From Brienomyrus brachyistius (taxonomy: Eukaryota; Chordata; Actinopteri; Osteoglossiformes; Mormyridae), in NCBI RefSeq assembly GCF_023856365.1, contig NC_064536.1, positions 39,315,276-39,379,275 on the forward strand: 64,000 bases of DNA, given 5' to 3'. Under the pieces are notes generated by a model. It was not told where the DNA came from. It was given only the letters and a program-made list of their open reading frames with translations, and ran no database searches. Positions 32,283-45,740 of this stretch are shown piece by piece (position 1 is the stretch's first letter; each line of letters opens with the position of its first letter). The translations under genes and the position numbers were made by a program.

Positions 32283-33715
32283 GTGATAACTATACTGGAT
32301 GGGTTGTACCCCTTCAAAGAGCAAGGGGAGATGGGATACCATTGTGGTATGCAAGCAGGTCCTCAGGGTTGTCACACATGCTTTTCTGAGGTGTACACTG
32401 CTGGTTGCTTGAGCCCCTGGATGAGACACTGGTCAGTGCCCTGCAGAATCGCTGTGGGCAGTGTGAGGACTTCTGCCCTCTCGGTTAAACAATAGGTGCA
32501 GGGATTGAGTCAAATGAGTCTCTCTGCATCCTGCTTAATGATATCAAGGGGTTGTGTAGGCGTGTCTGTGCTCACATGGCTCTATCAGTACAGAGTGAAC
32601 TGGCCAGGGATCAGTTTATCTAGACACTTAACCCCAGATAGCTCACATTCAGACACAGTCAACCCCTCTGCGTCCCTAGACGAGGCCCTGGAACTGGCTT
32701 TGGAGAGAGAAATTGTGGGCAGCGAGGTGGCGGGGAACGAGGCGGGAGAAATCAACCAAGCTGTAAACGCCAAAGGGCTTGGAGGACCCAGGCCCTCAGG
32801 TTTACTTCCTGGATGCAGACTGCCTGTAGGCTGACAGGCAGCAGCACCCCCCCCCACCCCTCAATCCTCAGACAGTGTCCCAAGTTCACCGCCACCCAGG
32901 GTTCCGCCAAGGGCACGCATAGCCGGGAAGATGTGGGCCAACAAGGTTAATTTCCGGAACTTCCTTGTTGACACCGGGGAGGTGGCCCTGCTGCCACCTG
33001 CTGCAGAGGTGGTGACTACGGATTGGACTCACAGAGGCAACTTCTGTCACATACCCACCATAGTGATGTGAGTCGCATGTACTGCCCTAGTCCATACAGG
33101 TTCCACTGCAACCCTGGTGAGACCAGACACTGTCTAGAACTGACATTGGTGCAGGTGAGAACAATGACTGGTGACCTGGCCCCTATAAGAGGGACGGGGT
33201 TGTTCCCTTTTGACATGGGGGGTTTAGTTGTGAATAGTAACTATGTGGATGGCTGACATGCTCGATCCCTCCATCCTGGGCCTGAATTTCCCCCGGAGCA
33301 CGGCATGTGTGCTGGACTTTGGGCACAACATGCTGAGATTCCCTGCGGTCCATGTGTACAGTGGGGCCGCTGGCCCCGCAGCCTCTGCAGCTGACTGCCC
33401 ACCCCTTACTGCCACTGGGCCTGTACCTCCACATCAGCTAGAGATCCCTTCCTCTGCTACAGTCACGTGGGCCCCTGAGCCCACATGTGTCCCCTCCAGT
33501 GTTGCGCTGCAGCCTCACTCACTTCACTGGAGTCTAACGGGGTTTACCAGAGCGACTTACCTGAAGCTGCCATTGGAGGAGCCCATGATGACCACACGGT
33601 TGCCCTTCTGCCACTGCAATCCCACTGCCCTGGTCCTCTACCTCACACCATTGATCCCCTGCCCCACCCATACGGTTGTGTGCCTCTTCAGGTTTGCAGC
33701 CTCCTCCTGCACTGA
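32283..33715 (+). pseudogene. Ty3/gypsy-like gag and protease fossil, copy B
   Basis: In broken frames, a gag-like end (SLDEALELALEREIV, a signature of fish Ty3/gypsy-type gag) is followed by aspartic-protease-like pieces. These are NFLVDTGEVALLPP near 32960, then LVHTGSTATLVRPD near 33090 (His where catalytic Asp is usual), and ILGLNFPRSTACVLDFG near 33280 (the usual ILGLDFL motif). Stops interrupt every frame. Which piece is the true protease core is uncertain. Confidence 0.6.
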
Positions 33716-34659
33716 GCGGCCATTTCAGAAGTTTAATTATTTAATTTACAGTAATACACATGTTTCCAACCATTAAAAAAATTATCCAGACTTAAAGTCA
33801 CTTGAATAAAAATATTTAAAAACTTGTTAGCATTTCAATATAGTACCTGGTTGGACTGTGTACTTCCTCTTTGTTTAAAAATAACCAGTAAATCCTATTA
33901 TTATCCTGCTACCCCCACTCTACCAAAACTCATGAAATGATATGATACATTTGGAGGAGGAAGATTTCTAATTGATCCTTTATACCCACCAACCAGACCA
34001 GTATAAGAAGCTGTACGATGTAAAGCCTCTTTAAATGGGTACAGACTACTTGCGTTTATTGTAATAAGTATCTCATAAATTTGACTTTACACTTTTGCAT
34101 GGTATTGATAGATTTTGAAAGTTAATTACTTAACACAATTCTTATTAAAATTGTTCATTATACAACCTGAATGTCTCAAGGTAGCACATTAGTACAAAAA
34201 ACGCTGTATGATGTATTATTGTAGCAGTCAGATGTTATTTTAACCAATGTAGAGGTTTACCTTTAATTTAATTCTACAAACATAATCAAAATCATTTGTG
34301 AAAAAGACATTTAGTCATTTACTAAGGCAGATACAACCTGTGGAAGCACAGCTAAAAGCATACCATCACCCATTATAGAGTGACCCATTGTCTTTGTAAC
34401 TGAGTAATCACAACTAAGTGCAATTTACTATAATGAAACTGTACACAGAAACTGTAAAGGCAAAGGTAATTTATTATGATGAAATGCTTCCAAAATGCCC
34501 AGTGTGCTTCAGCGTTTCTCCTTTTCTCCAGTCGTCGACAGGTCCTGTGTTTATTAGGTGATCTGTGATGTAGGAGATCCTGAGAATGGCTGCTGCTCCA
34601 AGGATGATTGGCAGGTGGCTTTTCCCAGGAACAGCGGGCTGGAGATGTAATGGTGGGAT

Positions 34660-35850
34660 GGAGAAAATAAAGTGTAGGGGAATACAGAGTACAAACAACC
34701 ATAAGAAACACACGGCCTATGGCCATATGTCCACAAGACAACCACCCGCCCAACCCGAGAGGGAGCCCACGAGGGACTAAGGGGGGCCCAACCCCTGTAA
34801 AAGGAGGTCCGCATAGGGGGGACAGACAGCGAGCCCCCCAGTCCCTCCCGCAAGCCCTCCACCGAGGGAAGCGGGTCCAGGGCCAAAGGGCCCCATCAAC
34901 CGGGAACACTCCCCTGGCGGACGGTCCCCCCAGCCCGCTCCCCGGCAGGACGGATCACCGCCCACTGTAGCGACCCGGCACGTCCCCCCCCTCCCCGACA
35001 CTGCAGGATGATCTAAGGGAGACCCATACAAACAAAGTGCACCCCCCCCCCCCCCCACCACCCAGGAGCGGACCTGCGTCAACCGGGGAGCGGCAGACCC
35101 CCCGCCCAGCCCAGACCGAACCCTACAATTCGCCTAGAAGGGCTCAGAGCATCCCTAGATACCCCGGACCGCCTGCCAGGGCCCCACCACGGCGCAGCAG
35201 AGCCAAGGACCACCAAGCCCGCAGCCCACAAGAGGAGACGGCCCACACCGGCCAGGGCCGTCTTCTACCTGCCGGGCCACCCCACACGCGCAGGGCCAGA
35301 GACAGAGAGTTAGGGGGGACCTCTCAGCCCCCACTGATTCCCCGTCCCATGTTAATGTGAAGTGTGCATGTACATGTGTGAGAGACTTGTGTGTTTATGT
35401 CTACAATACATTAAAATTAGTGGGTGCAGTTCGAGTATGAGGGCCCCACCACTGGCAGATGGCAGAGTCCCCCATCCCCCTCCCTGCACCCCAAGGCCCT
35501 AATGTAGCATGGACTGTGTATATAACTAAAGTGCAAAAAGCAGGTGAACAGTCGAGGCACGGGCACCCCACCACTGGCAGACGGCAGAGCCCCACCTGCC
35601 TAAACCCACCTCCTCAGCCCTAGTGTCATGTGCTGTCTAATGTGCAAGTAAAACCTCCCCACTGCCCCTCAAAGCTCTAGTGTTGTATGAAATGTGGTGT
35701 CCGGCCCAGGAGAGCAATAAGGGCGTGCAGGAGTGGGCCCCCCCGGCACCGGGGCCAGATCCCCGACTGGCCCCGATTAGTCCTCATCCCCGACCCCACA
35801 CAACCGGCAGGGGCGGCCAACCGAGGGGGTTCAGGGGCGCCACATTAACA
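34660..35850 (-). repeat. GC-rich repeated element, copy C
   Basis: Counterpart of 18475-19800, lacking the first 120 or so bases through the deletion shared with D. Confidence 0.55.
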
Positions 35851-36005
35851 ATTATTAATAAACATTCCACTATACATCTCAAAATTTATCACACTTAATT
35901 CATTATCTTTGATACTGTTTCAAACATTTAATGTTCCCCAAACAGCAGCAGAAGAACAACAGCTTCATCTTCCTTGTATTTTGGCTCTTCTCTGTGTCAA
36001 GAGCT

Positions 36006-36999
36006 CTACAAGCTCAACTTTAATATTAATTTTCCACCACTTCTACATCTTCTATCTATACCAGACCCACATCTATCTCTACACCGCCAGTTTCCTCTCT
36101 GAAGAGTCTCAGAAACAATGCCAGCATTGCCTATCACTCTCACACCCTCACCTCCCTTACACCAGTCAGTCACACCTCCCAGTCCCCCCATAACCTCCCC
36201 AGCCTGGACAGTGGGGGGTGTCGCTGGTGAGCACTCCTCCAAACCTTTCCTCTCTCCCCAGTCGATCACCTCGTCCCACAGGTCCCAGGCTCCCCAGTGC
36301 TGGTCGTTGGTCCAGGAAACAGCTTTCGGAATTTTCATTCTGGTTAACATAATTAACTAGCCGTCTGTGATACTCTCAAAGCCAAACTAGACACTGTGTA
36401 TTTTCAACGTACTCCAGACATTTGCTAAATGCTATTCACCAAGAATGCCTATGGAAAGGGATGGAGCCTTCATTAGCTGCTCGTGGCATCGAGGCTACTC
36501 CGATAGAAGCGGCCAAATTGCTAAAACTGTTTCACAACCTATACAGTAACGCTGGCGAAATCAGGACGCTGCTTCGGTACGTTATAACATCGCCATGGTA
36601 ATGAACCCAGCAAACGGTTAATCTTACTTCAACAACATGGGACATTTAAAAAGTAAACGTATAGGGGCTCTTTTCAGAATAACATCTTCAGATGAAACGC
36701 ATTACGACAGACCGGATGAGTAAAACCAATCATATCAACCATAAGGCTTGTTGTTTTTAAGTTTAACACAATTATTTTCTCTTACAATTTAAATATAAAC
36801 AATCACATTACGAAAAATGGCCACAGCATCTACAGTTTAAGCTACTAATTTTAAATATATTTCAATTATATTTTGCGGCAATATTTGCATGAACTATATC
36901 ACGACATACAATGAAATATATAATTAACTATGCTAACAAAACATAATCTGAAGAAATAGCAAGAAACATACGAAGAGATGCTTCTCACCGCTGCGCCAT
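36006..36999 (-). other. Candidate two-exon gene start, copy C
   Basis: The first exon ATGGCGCAGCG is at 36999-36989 with the same GTGAGA donor. The second exon starts at about 36339 and is open to 36006. The peptide is identical to copy B. Its promoter-like region with the X-box palindrome lies at about 37000-37300. Confidence 0.35.
36461..36576 (+). other. Candidate plus-strand first coding exon, copy C
   Basis: Same frame and GTACGT donor as 20401-20516. The two differences (TTG to TTA, TTG to CTG) are silent. Confidence 0.3.
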
Positions 37000-38248
37000 C
37001 GCTCTGTCAGAAAGTTTATGTTCAAACTGCACTGATTTTGTTTCTATGGAAACCAGCGAAATTTTTCATTGGTCGAAAGGATGAAGATATGTACTGACGC
37101 CATTTTCAACGAATGAAAACGAGAATTAATTGTCAGGGCGGGACGAATTTGAAGGTGAACCAATCAATAGTAGTATGTTTAGCTCGTGCATGTTTTGGCT
37201 GAGCGTGATTGGATTTGTTGATCTAACCGCCTTCAAGCCCGTAAACCATGTATCTACTTGTCAATGGGAAACCACGCAGTTCTGTCTATAAATACTGACT
37301 GTAATTTTTTTATGACATTATGTCTTTGCTATGCAGTATTACGGTAATGCGTAATACCGCGATGTTTGGGGTGCCCCGCTGTTTTTTTTCCATAGCTGAC
37401 GAACGCAATTAGCATATTAGCCACGTTGGTAGGTACGCTTTTGAGAAAGAACACTATAGTTCTTGTTATTCACATTCTGTGTCCTGGTGTTTTTAATTTC
37501 TCATAATGTGAACAATGATATGTCATATACAAGTTTTTTGAGAGACTAAGTTTTGGTTTGATTTATAATTTATTTAATGGTAAATAAAGTTCTTATATAG
37601 CCATTTTAGAATTAGTGCAGTCTTTCGTTTAGAATTAGCGCAATATTCTTAAAAACTGCATGTTCAAACCAAACGCCATGCCATAATAACTGCTTTACAG
37701 ATACAGATGGAGGGTATACTGTAGGTAGGCCTGTTTGTGTGTGTGTGCGCGCGCGTTTGGGTGGGTGGTTATGTACATAGTGCTATAAAAACATGTTATT
37801 TTGACTTTGTAGGGACATGTTTTCGGTCCCGAAAGTAAGATACTGAATTTTATTAAATTCTGTGAATGCAGCCAAATGAATAATTCAAAAAGTCTTGCAT
37901 TTTGTTTGGTTGCTTACTGTTACTGCTTGGTAACTACTGCAATGTTTAAGGTTGCCATAGTTAGGATTGGGGTTACGCCCATACAAATGAATGGAGAATC
38001 CCCACAAAGATTCAAATACCTACTCTGTGTGTGTGTGTGGATTAGGTGTATATTACATTGTGGGGACCAAATGTCCTCCACAATGTGACAAAAACCTGTT
38101 ATTTTGATGTTTTGGGGGGCATTTTCAGGTACTCACAAAGATCTGTAAATACAGTCAAAAAACTAAAAATGCCAAAAGTCTTGTATTTGGTTTGGTTACA
38201 TATGGTTAAGGTTAGGGGTTGGTAGGGGTTAAAGTTGTCATGTTGGGA

Positions 38249-38770
38249 TTACAGTTTTCCCCATAGAAATGAATGGAGAGTCCCCACGACGATATGATTA
38301 CACAGCTGTATGTGTGTGTGTGTTGTGTGTGGTATCAGATCAGTCCCTGAGAGTTCAGTAGTCAGGCGCCATGTTTCTGAGTCTGGTTGTGGAGGCCTGA
38401 ATGCTTTTCCAGATGCCAGAGTGAAAAGATTATGTGAGGGGTGGGTGCGGTCATCCACAATGTTGGTGGCTTTGCGGATGGAGCGTGTGATGTGAATGTC
38501 CATGATGGAGGGGAGAGAGACTCTAATAATCTTCTCAGCTATCCTCACTATCCGCTGGTCTTATGATCTGAGGCTAGGCAGTTCCCAAATCAGACCGTGA
38601 TGCAGCTGCTCAGGATGCTCTCAGTAGTTCCCCAGTAAAATGTTGTGAGGATGGGAGATGGACTTTTCTCAGCTTCCGCTGAAAGTAGAGGTGCTGCTGT
38701 GCTTTCTTGACTATGGAGCCTGTGTTGAGACAAACTTGTGTGTTGTTTTTGTTTGTCACATAGTGTAAAA
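38249..38770 (-). pseudogene. LINE ORF2 C-terminal fragment, copy C
   Basis: Longer than copy B. It keeps about 160 bases (38612-38770) that correspond to copy A 1860-2015, including the KKAQQ-type block, showing that B lost them. Confidence 0.65.
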
Positions 38771-39114
38771 ATTGCCTAAGGAATCAAAAATGTGGTTCCA
38801 TGGGGTTCCAGACAGTGACCTTTTTTGGAGACAGTGAGACTAAATTTTATACCTAGGTGCACCAGTTATGACATTGGTCAGGTAGGCTGTGGTCTGTTAG
38901 TTGGTGACAAGTGGCTGGTGATCCATGCAACCCAAGCAGAAGTGAGCAGAACTTGTATCAGCCAAATAGACAGGAGAAAGCGGATTTTTCATTGGACTTC
39001 AGGACTCCTGAGTAACAGATAAAGACAGAGAAACAGCAAAGTTATGGAGAATCAGGAAGTAAGTGCTAGTCTGCGCAGATCTGAGGTCAGTGAGACACAC
39101 ATAAGGCTCCTCTG

Positions 39115-39146
39115 ATGCTCCTCTTCATCCGCTGATGGGCCTCCAG
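39115..39146 (+). pseudogene. Receptor leader exon, broken, plus strand, copy C
   Basis: Same 8-base loss and TGA as in copy B. Confidence 0.6.
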
Positions 39147-40364
39147 GTGAGAATCACAAATCAAACATAATAACAACTGACACAAAGGCCTGAGGTCAGA
39201 CCCTCTGTATGCAGCACACAGTGTGTCTGCAGTCTCACCCTCACATCGTGTATGATGACATTTCTGCTTTTTAGATTAAGTGCCTGTCTGAGAATAACTT
39301 CTGCATCATGCTAATTATTTAGCTGTTTCGTGCTCATGGGCAAAAGAAAAATGAGGATTAAGTTAAATATATCAGAAATAAATTTCTAATGTGGCTCAAG
39401 GCCACAGTAAAGTGGACCATCACATCAAGTAAGTACAAAACAGCCTTTACTAATACGCTAAGGGTTAAAACAACATATAAGATGTGCATAATCTGACAGT
39501 ATATCAGCGTGAGAGCAAGGCTGGCCCTGGAAGTGGTGTGCATGCAATGGCAGAGCAAAGTTAGAGACACCCGCTAAAAACTTTCATTTCATCTCACTTG
39601 CTCCTTTCTTCTTTTTCCTTCTTTTTTCCCCTCCTAATCTGTCCATTCTCTTCGGCCAGCTCACCCACTGCAATACTTTACGGGTTAAAAATGAAATAAA
39701 TAAATTTTTTAAATTAAAAAAATGAAATCGATCAACATGAGAGGCCTATACAGAGTTTATAGAACCCCTCATGGTAAAGCAAACATGTTTGTCACAGCAG
39801 TGCATTCAGACCATGATTCTGCTAAAGCTGCCGGACAGGACAAAGGGAAAAAAAAAGAAGAAGGTGGGGGTCAGTGCAGCAGTGGGTAGTTCAGGTCCAG
39901 AATGTAAAATCCAGACCAAGATTTAGTTTCAACCAAACAGCTGAGTACTCTGTATCAGTGTCATTCTTAAAGTCGTGTTTCAACTTCTGGCAAAGTTCTC
40001 CCAGGAGCCTATCTCTGTTGTATGTACAGTCGGCATGTAATTCATTCCTGCCCAGATCCCTGACAAACAGTTGGAGGCAGAATTACTTGTTATCAGAGTA
40101 TGTGAATTTTTACACACACCAGCAGCTGTGACAGAATAAGATATTTCCTTTATACTGCTGCCACATAGTGGACACAAAGAAGACTGCAGTCAATTCTAAA
40201 ATCAGTCGGTCAACATGCTACCACCACAGACTATAATCGGGAAGTGATCAAACTTCATGGAACAATATGAATATAAACAAACAGATGTAGTAAGTATATT
40301 GTGCAAAATGTATCTTCATCTTAACTACGCTGAATGGTGGAGTCCCAGAGTAAGTGATCTTCAC

Positions 40365-40404
40365 CTGGAGGCCCATCAGTGAAGAAGAGGATGAAGAGGA
40401 GCAT
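40365..40404 (-). pseudogene. Receptor leader exon, open, minus strand, copy C
   Basis: Same 13 codons and GTGAAG donor as 24206-24167. Orphaned in the same way. Confidence 0.6.
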
Positions 40405-42421
40405 CAGAGGAGCCTTATGTGTGTATCGCTGACCTCAGATCTGTGGAGACTGACACTCACTTCCTGACTCTCCTTAACCTCACTGCCTCCCTTTTTGTGG
40501 GTTTTAAATGTTTTAAAAATCATCCATCTATCTTTGATTTTCATAAACTGTTTGTGCACTGATGCATTTCCTGTCTATTTCTTGTCTGTTAAAAGGAAAA
40601 CAGTTTGATGCTGCTGTTGTTCTGCTCTTACCAGGAATAAATATTTTGATTTCATCTAGAATCTTATCATTTTAGAAACATGATTTCATAGCAAAATTAT
40701 TGATAGCTGGTCTTCACAGTGAATCATTCATGCTCACAGAGTTTAAACTACAAACAAATTAATCAAATAAGTCTAGTTCTTTTCTAAACTGTTACTTCCT
40801 CATATTGCAAATGAGCAAAGAGCAGTGAAATCAGACTTATTCTGAAAAGCAGAAAAGTCGTCATACAGGATGTGAGTGTGAGACTCTGCAGAAACACTGT
40901 GTGCTACATACAGAGGGTCTGACCTCAGGCCTTTGTTTCAGTCTTTATTATGTTTTATACAGTTTTAAAATGTCACTGCAGTAGGTCCTTTTCATATGTG
41001 TGGATCAGCACAAATCAAGAGGTCCGTTAGGAAGGTGTCTGTATGACAGGGCTGGGGGTATCCTGGGGGGGGGGATGGGTGGGGGCAAAGTCAGGTAATT
41101 CACTTCATCTGGGTCTTATCAGCAGTCCTGTGTTTCTCTCAGCACCACAATGATGTTTCACACATAATGGGGTCCGTGGGCCTCCTCAGTTATATTCAGG
41201 CTTTCAAAGTTCTTCAATCATAAAAAGTCACATGGATCTGACACTCTGACACTGTTACATTAATTTGTTTAAATTCATTGAAAATACTATATATTACAGC
41301 TAGTATTTGGATCCGTCTGCTCTTTATCCGTTCCTCACTGGCATACCTGGGTCTCTGTGCAGTGCTTTCCGGAAGCATCAGAACCATTCATAAGGGAATC
41401 TATGTGTGGCTGCCCTCTAGTGGATACACAAAATTCGGCTACTTAAGTAGCTTGACTATATTTCCCTCCTAGTTTAGTTTAGTTCCTAATTTAATTTAAC
41501 AGATGAAACTGAAGGCAGAGCTGGAAATTAGTTTAGTCATGACTTCAGAAGTTACGCTGACAAGGGATTCTGTACAATCAGAGATGAAGCTGCTGGATGG
41601 GCTGGTCATCGCCTGCTTTTTCTGACTGATGTAGGTCTGGATGTAAAGTTACAAACTGCTTAATGTGTATCAATCTGTTTTATAATGTTCACACAAAAAA
41701 GTGCTTTTAATGTGTCTGCACCTTGTATCTCCCACAATGTGCTTCTGCATTTGATATCTTCTTGACTTGGGGATAAAGAGATTTAACTGGATGGATTTTA
41801 CTTTTGTGAAGCACTACAGTCCAAAGCTGAACTGATTGTTCAAAGCTTTTTGGTTTTTAAGCAAAACTACTTCATTTAATTTATCTGAAACCCACTTTGC
41901 GCCTTTCTAGACTCAACAAAGCATCATTGCCAACAAAATAAGTGAGTTACAGTTAAATCAGGTAAAGAAGTTTCATTTGGAATTTACTGATCCAGGTTTT
42001 CAGCACCACGGACACCAACTAGACTTACTGTCATTTAATGGGAGTGAAAGCAGAAACCAATAGATCACACAGGGATATTTTCATTTGATGGTGTCTTTCT
42101 TTTTACTTTTGATATGCCGTCTTCCTCCTTAGCTGATATGTGAGGCTGCTGTCAGCTGAGACAAGCTGGTGTGATTTTACGCAGAGTGATAAGTGGGCGG
42201 TCCTGTTTTCGTGTGTTACATTTTCATTTGATGTTGGCCAATATGTATGTGGTACTGTTTCCTCCTTAACTGATATGCACAGGCTGTTGTTAGCAGAGAC
42301 AAGCTGGTATATTTGTACCGCAGATTGAAAAGTGGGCGTTCCTGATTACATCACTCTTTTAAAGAGTCCCTGATTGGTGGGCTCTGACGAGGAGGGGTGA
42401 CCTAAAAACTCCAAACCATTT

Positions 42422-42545
42422 ATCCATCCATCCATCCATCCATTTTCCAAACCGCTTATCCTACTGGGTCGTGGGGGGTCCGGAGCCTATCCCGGAAGCA
42501 ATGGGCACGGGAACAACCCTGGATGGGGGGCCAGCCCATCGCAGC
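42422..42545 (-). mobile_element. SINE, 5'-truncated, copy C
   Basis: Orthologous to 26227-26350, with the same CAAACCATTT duplication at 42412-42421 and 42546-42555. Confidence 0.9.
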
Positions 42546-42890
42546 CAAACCATTTAAGTTTGTGAAATTCATTTTTAATAATTACCAATTTCAGAAAAAT
42601 ATGAAATGTTTTGTAAAGTATCAATTTATTAATCATGTATTTAAACAAATAATGACCAGTATAAAAGACACATACAAAACTGTACAAAAGTCTTGGGCTG
42701 TCGAAGAAAATGATGTTCAAATGATCTTCATCTTGGTCTAGAATTATAATATTTTGTCCGTCAAAGTGTGGCAGCCCAGTCATTTCAAAATCTCATCTAA
42801 AGTTAGTAAAACATTTGCACCAACCATCCAATAGACCTATATCTTTTTATAACACAACTCCTATGGCTAATCAATGCATCATTAACATTT

Positions 42891-43157
42891 TGTCATGGGA
42901 GACGGCAGCGATCGCGGGCAGGCGGGTAAGAAGCAGGCAGACAGCCGAGAATCAGGGCAAACGAGGGGTTTAATCTCAGGGACGAGGGCACGAACATCAA
43001 CTGACATCGATGACGGACAAAGGACTCGGGTAAGACACGGACTGAAATACACAGGACTGAGCAAATTAACTAGATACAGCTGGGTACAATCGGGAGAAAA
43101 CACGTGGGTAATCAGGGGGCGTGGCACACAGGAGGAGCGGACGAGCCGGGCATGACA
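42891..43157 (-). mobile_element. Solo LTR, Ty3/gypsy-like, only in copy C
   Basis: 267 bases starting TGTCATG and ending CATGACA, flanked by a 5-bp duplication CATTT (42886-42890 and 43158-43162). Copy B has the uninterrupted site (ATTAACATTTGTTTAATT near 26690). On the minus strand it is C/T-rich with an ATTAAA near its 3' end, as in fish gypsy LTRs. The strand is inferred from that. It inserted after the B/C duplication. Confidence 0.85.
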
Positions 43158-43700
43158 CATTTGTTTAATTTAATTAATTAATTAAGTGAGCTGGTGGCAG
43201 AATTTAACAAATACATGGAATGGCTGGGGTGCCCCTGAGGAGAGGTTTAGGATCCAAAGCGTGGTTCACCTAGCGATCCAACAAGGCATCAGTAACTTTA
43301 TGGAGAAAAGAAGAAATTCTTGTTAGTTTTTATTGTGTCACTTTTAATTTGCATATATTTTTATGATAATTGTGTTTTTGTTCTAAGCAAATATACACAA
43401 CCCAATTAAATAGCATTAAACGTTTTCTTTGATGGCCCAAGACTTTTGTATAGTACCATATTTTTTCAGAATCAAGAGACAATTTAATAAAAACCAGTCT
43501 TACCTTCACAAGATAACGATTATTAAACATTAACCAGCAGGTGGCAGCAAAGCACTTGTGAATAAGTGGCCAATACGTGGTTGTACAGGTTGCCAGCAGA
43601 TAATCATCCCCTCTGTTTAACTGACTCTCATGCTATGACTGTACAGACTGAGCAGGGCCGAGTGAGAGAGGCCTCACTGCAGTTAGCATAACCGTTTATT

Positions 43701-43902
43701 TTACAGCTCGTCTGACTCATTCTGCTCCACGAAGGTCATCTCCTCTGCCAGCTTCCTCTGATCCAGGGAGACCCTCTGCTTCTCTCTGATTGGTTCCCGC
43801 TTTCTACAGGAGGTCCAGTGCAGCTGAATGGTGATGATGGTGCAAATCAGGTAAAACACACCAGTCCCAGCTTTCAGTACAGCATCCAGAACCTGCTCCC
43901 AC
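43701..43902 (-). pseudogene. Membrane-anchor/cytoplasmic exon, copy C
   Basis: Identical translation to 27435-27234, with the same acceptor and TAA/AATAAA overlap. Confidence 0.55.
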
Positions 43903-44170
43903 CTGTGAGACATATAATACACCAGTGTGTCTGTCAGTCACACATATCACATTTAAACCTGAAGAACAAAACAGTGAATCTATTCTGACTGAAGTAAGTA
44001 AGACTAAGAAAAGGTCACTCTTGAAACTGAAATATAAATTATGAAAGATATTCTACAGAGAAAATGATTAGATGGAGAACAATGAATTAGTGTTCACATC
44101 CCAGGGCACTGATAGTGAACAGGTGAGATAAATGATTTTATTAACATATTTTAATGTATCTATTGTATCA

Positions 44171-44497
44171 GGGTGGCATGGTGGTGCAGTGGTTTGCACT
44201 GTCGCCTCACTCCTCTGGCACGTGTACTCAAGTCTTCGCTGGAATTCCGTGTGTACGGAGTTTGCATGCTCCCCCTGTGTCATTGTGGGGTTTCCTCCAG
44301 GGACTCTGATTTCCCCCCACAGTCCAAAAACATGCTGAGGCTAATTGGAGTTGTCAAATTGCCGGTAGGTGTGCTTGTGCGAGGGAATGGAGTGTGAGCG
44401 TGTCCTGCAATGGGTTGGCACCCTGTCATGGGACGTTCCCTGCCTTGCGCCCATAGGGACCCTGAGTTAGACAAGCAGTTTCAGACAATGGATGGAT
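44171..44497 (+). mobile_element. SINE, copy C, with tRNA-like head
   Basis: Starts GGGTGGCATGGTGGTGCAG and includes the head lost in copy B. The tail is ATGGATGGATG. Confidence 0.9.
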
Positions 44498-45119
44498 GCA
44501 GCACTGGAACAGATATTACAGAGTACAACTGTAACACTGGTCTACGCTGCAATGAAAAACCACCTACAGACATGTTAGTCAGTCTGCACACCATTAGTAA
44601 CAATTCATCCTCACAAAGATGAAAAAATGCCTGAATTATGTTGCAAGCTACATGGATTTGTCTGGATTTGTATACATAACAAGTGACTGGCTGTATGTCT
44701 GTGGAAAATGCTGTGATTTTTGTCATATTACAGACTGATCATAAACTAGAAGACACACATTCAATATTAAAGACACCAATTAGCCTGACTGTGCGTTTTT
44801 GGATTGTTGGAGGAAACCCACACAGCATGTGGAGAACATGCAAACTCCACACAGACAGAGCAGAAGCCAGATTCAAACCCCTAAACATGGAGGCGTTAAG
44901 CAACAGCGCCGCCTACTGGACCACCGTGCCACTATCATTGAAACAATAATCCCAATAAATAACTCTGTTTCACAACAGCTGATAAATAGGGGATTATCCC
45001 CACAAAGAAGCACAAACCCCTTCGTGAGTGAAACTGCTGGGTTGATTAGTATGTATCTATTTATATTCAAGCATAAATAATTCACAGGCAGATTTAAATC
45101 AATTACTTATGTTTAACAG

Positions 45120-45387
45120 TAATATGAACTGGAATCTGCAGGATTCCACAACCAGCCACCAATACCAGCCAGTGTCCTTCCTCTCCAGCCCACTCATTGT
45201 CACAATGAAGGTTTTATTTTCTGTGTCATCCCTGATCAGGACAGGCCTCCCATGCAAACTCACTGATCTCTCTGATGCACAGGAGCCCCCAATCTTACAC
45301 CACATCCTTTGTCTTTTGTTGTTTCCATAGTAACACTGACACTGTCTCCATCCACACCCGTCACCTCCTGTTTGTCCACTGACAGCC
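45120..45387 (-). pseudogene. Ig V exon 2, copy C
   Basis: As copy B: the same frame lesion and the same loss of the C-terminal Cys. Confidence 0.75.
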
Positions 45388-45740
45388 CTGGAGGACTTCA
45401 ACACACAGGTAAAACACTCAAAGATTTGCACAGCAATGAAATGTTTATGAATATCAGCCCATTACAACATACATACTTTATGTAAATGTTTGGCCAATAA
45501 ACTGACATTTTTTAACATATTGCTTATCATATTTAACCTCATGAAGTCGCCCGATTTAGCTGACACTGTTACTTCTTCCAAGTCTCGTTTATCATATTGA
45601 ATTAAATTAAAATGCAGATTTTTAAAATATTAAAACATTTTTTTCATCAGTGTTTGTGTTAAGGTCCTTCCTTTTTGACTCAGTGACATGTTACATACTG
45701 TGCATCTCATTGGCTACAGTCTGCAGTACAGACATCTTAC

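Larger units (their letters stand above)
16892..33875 (+). repeat. Segmental copy B
   Basis: Aligned over nearly its whole length with copy C (offset about 16,060 around position 20400). I see roughly 1-2% substitutions plus indels. It retains 17738-18590, which C and D lack. It lacks about 160 bases at 22563 that C keeps (38612-38770), and it lacks the solo LTR, L1 and Ig-exon insertions of C. 16892-17737, 23065-24160, 24750-25925 and 26361-27233 hold no gene I can support. Confidence 0.93.
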
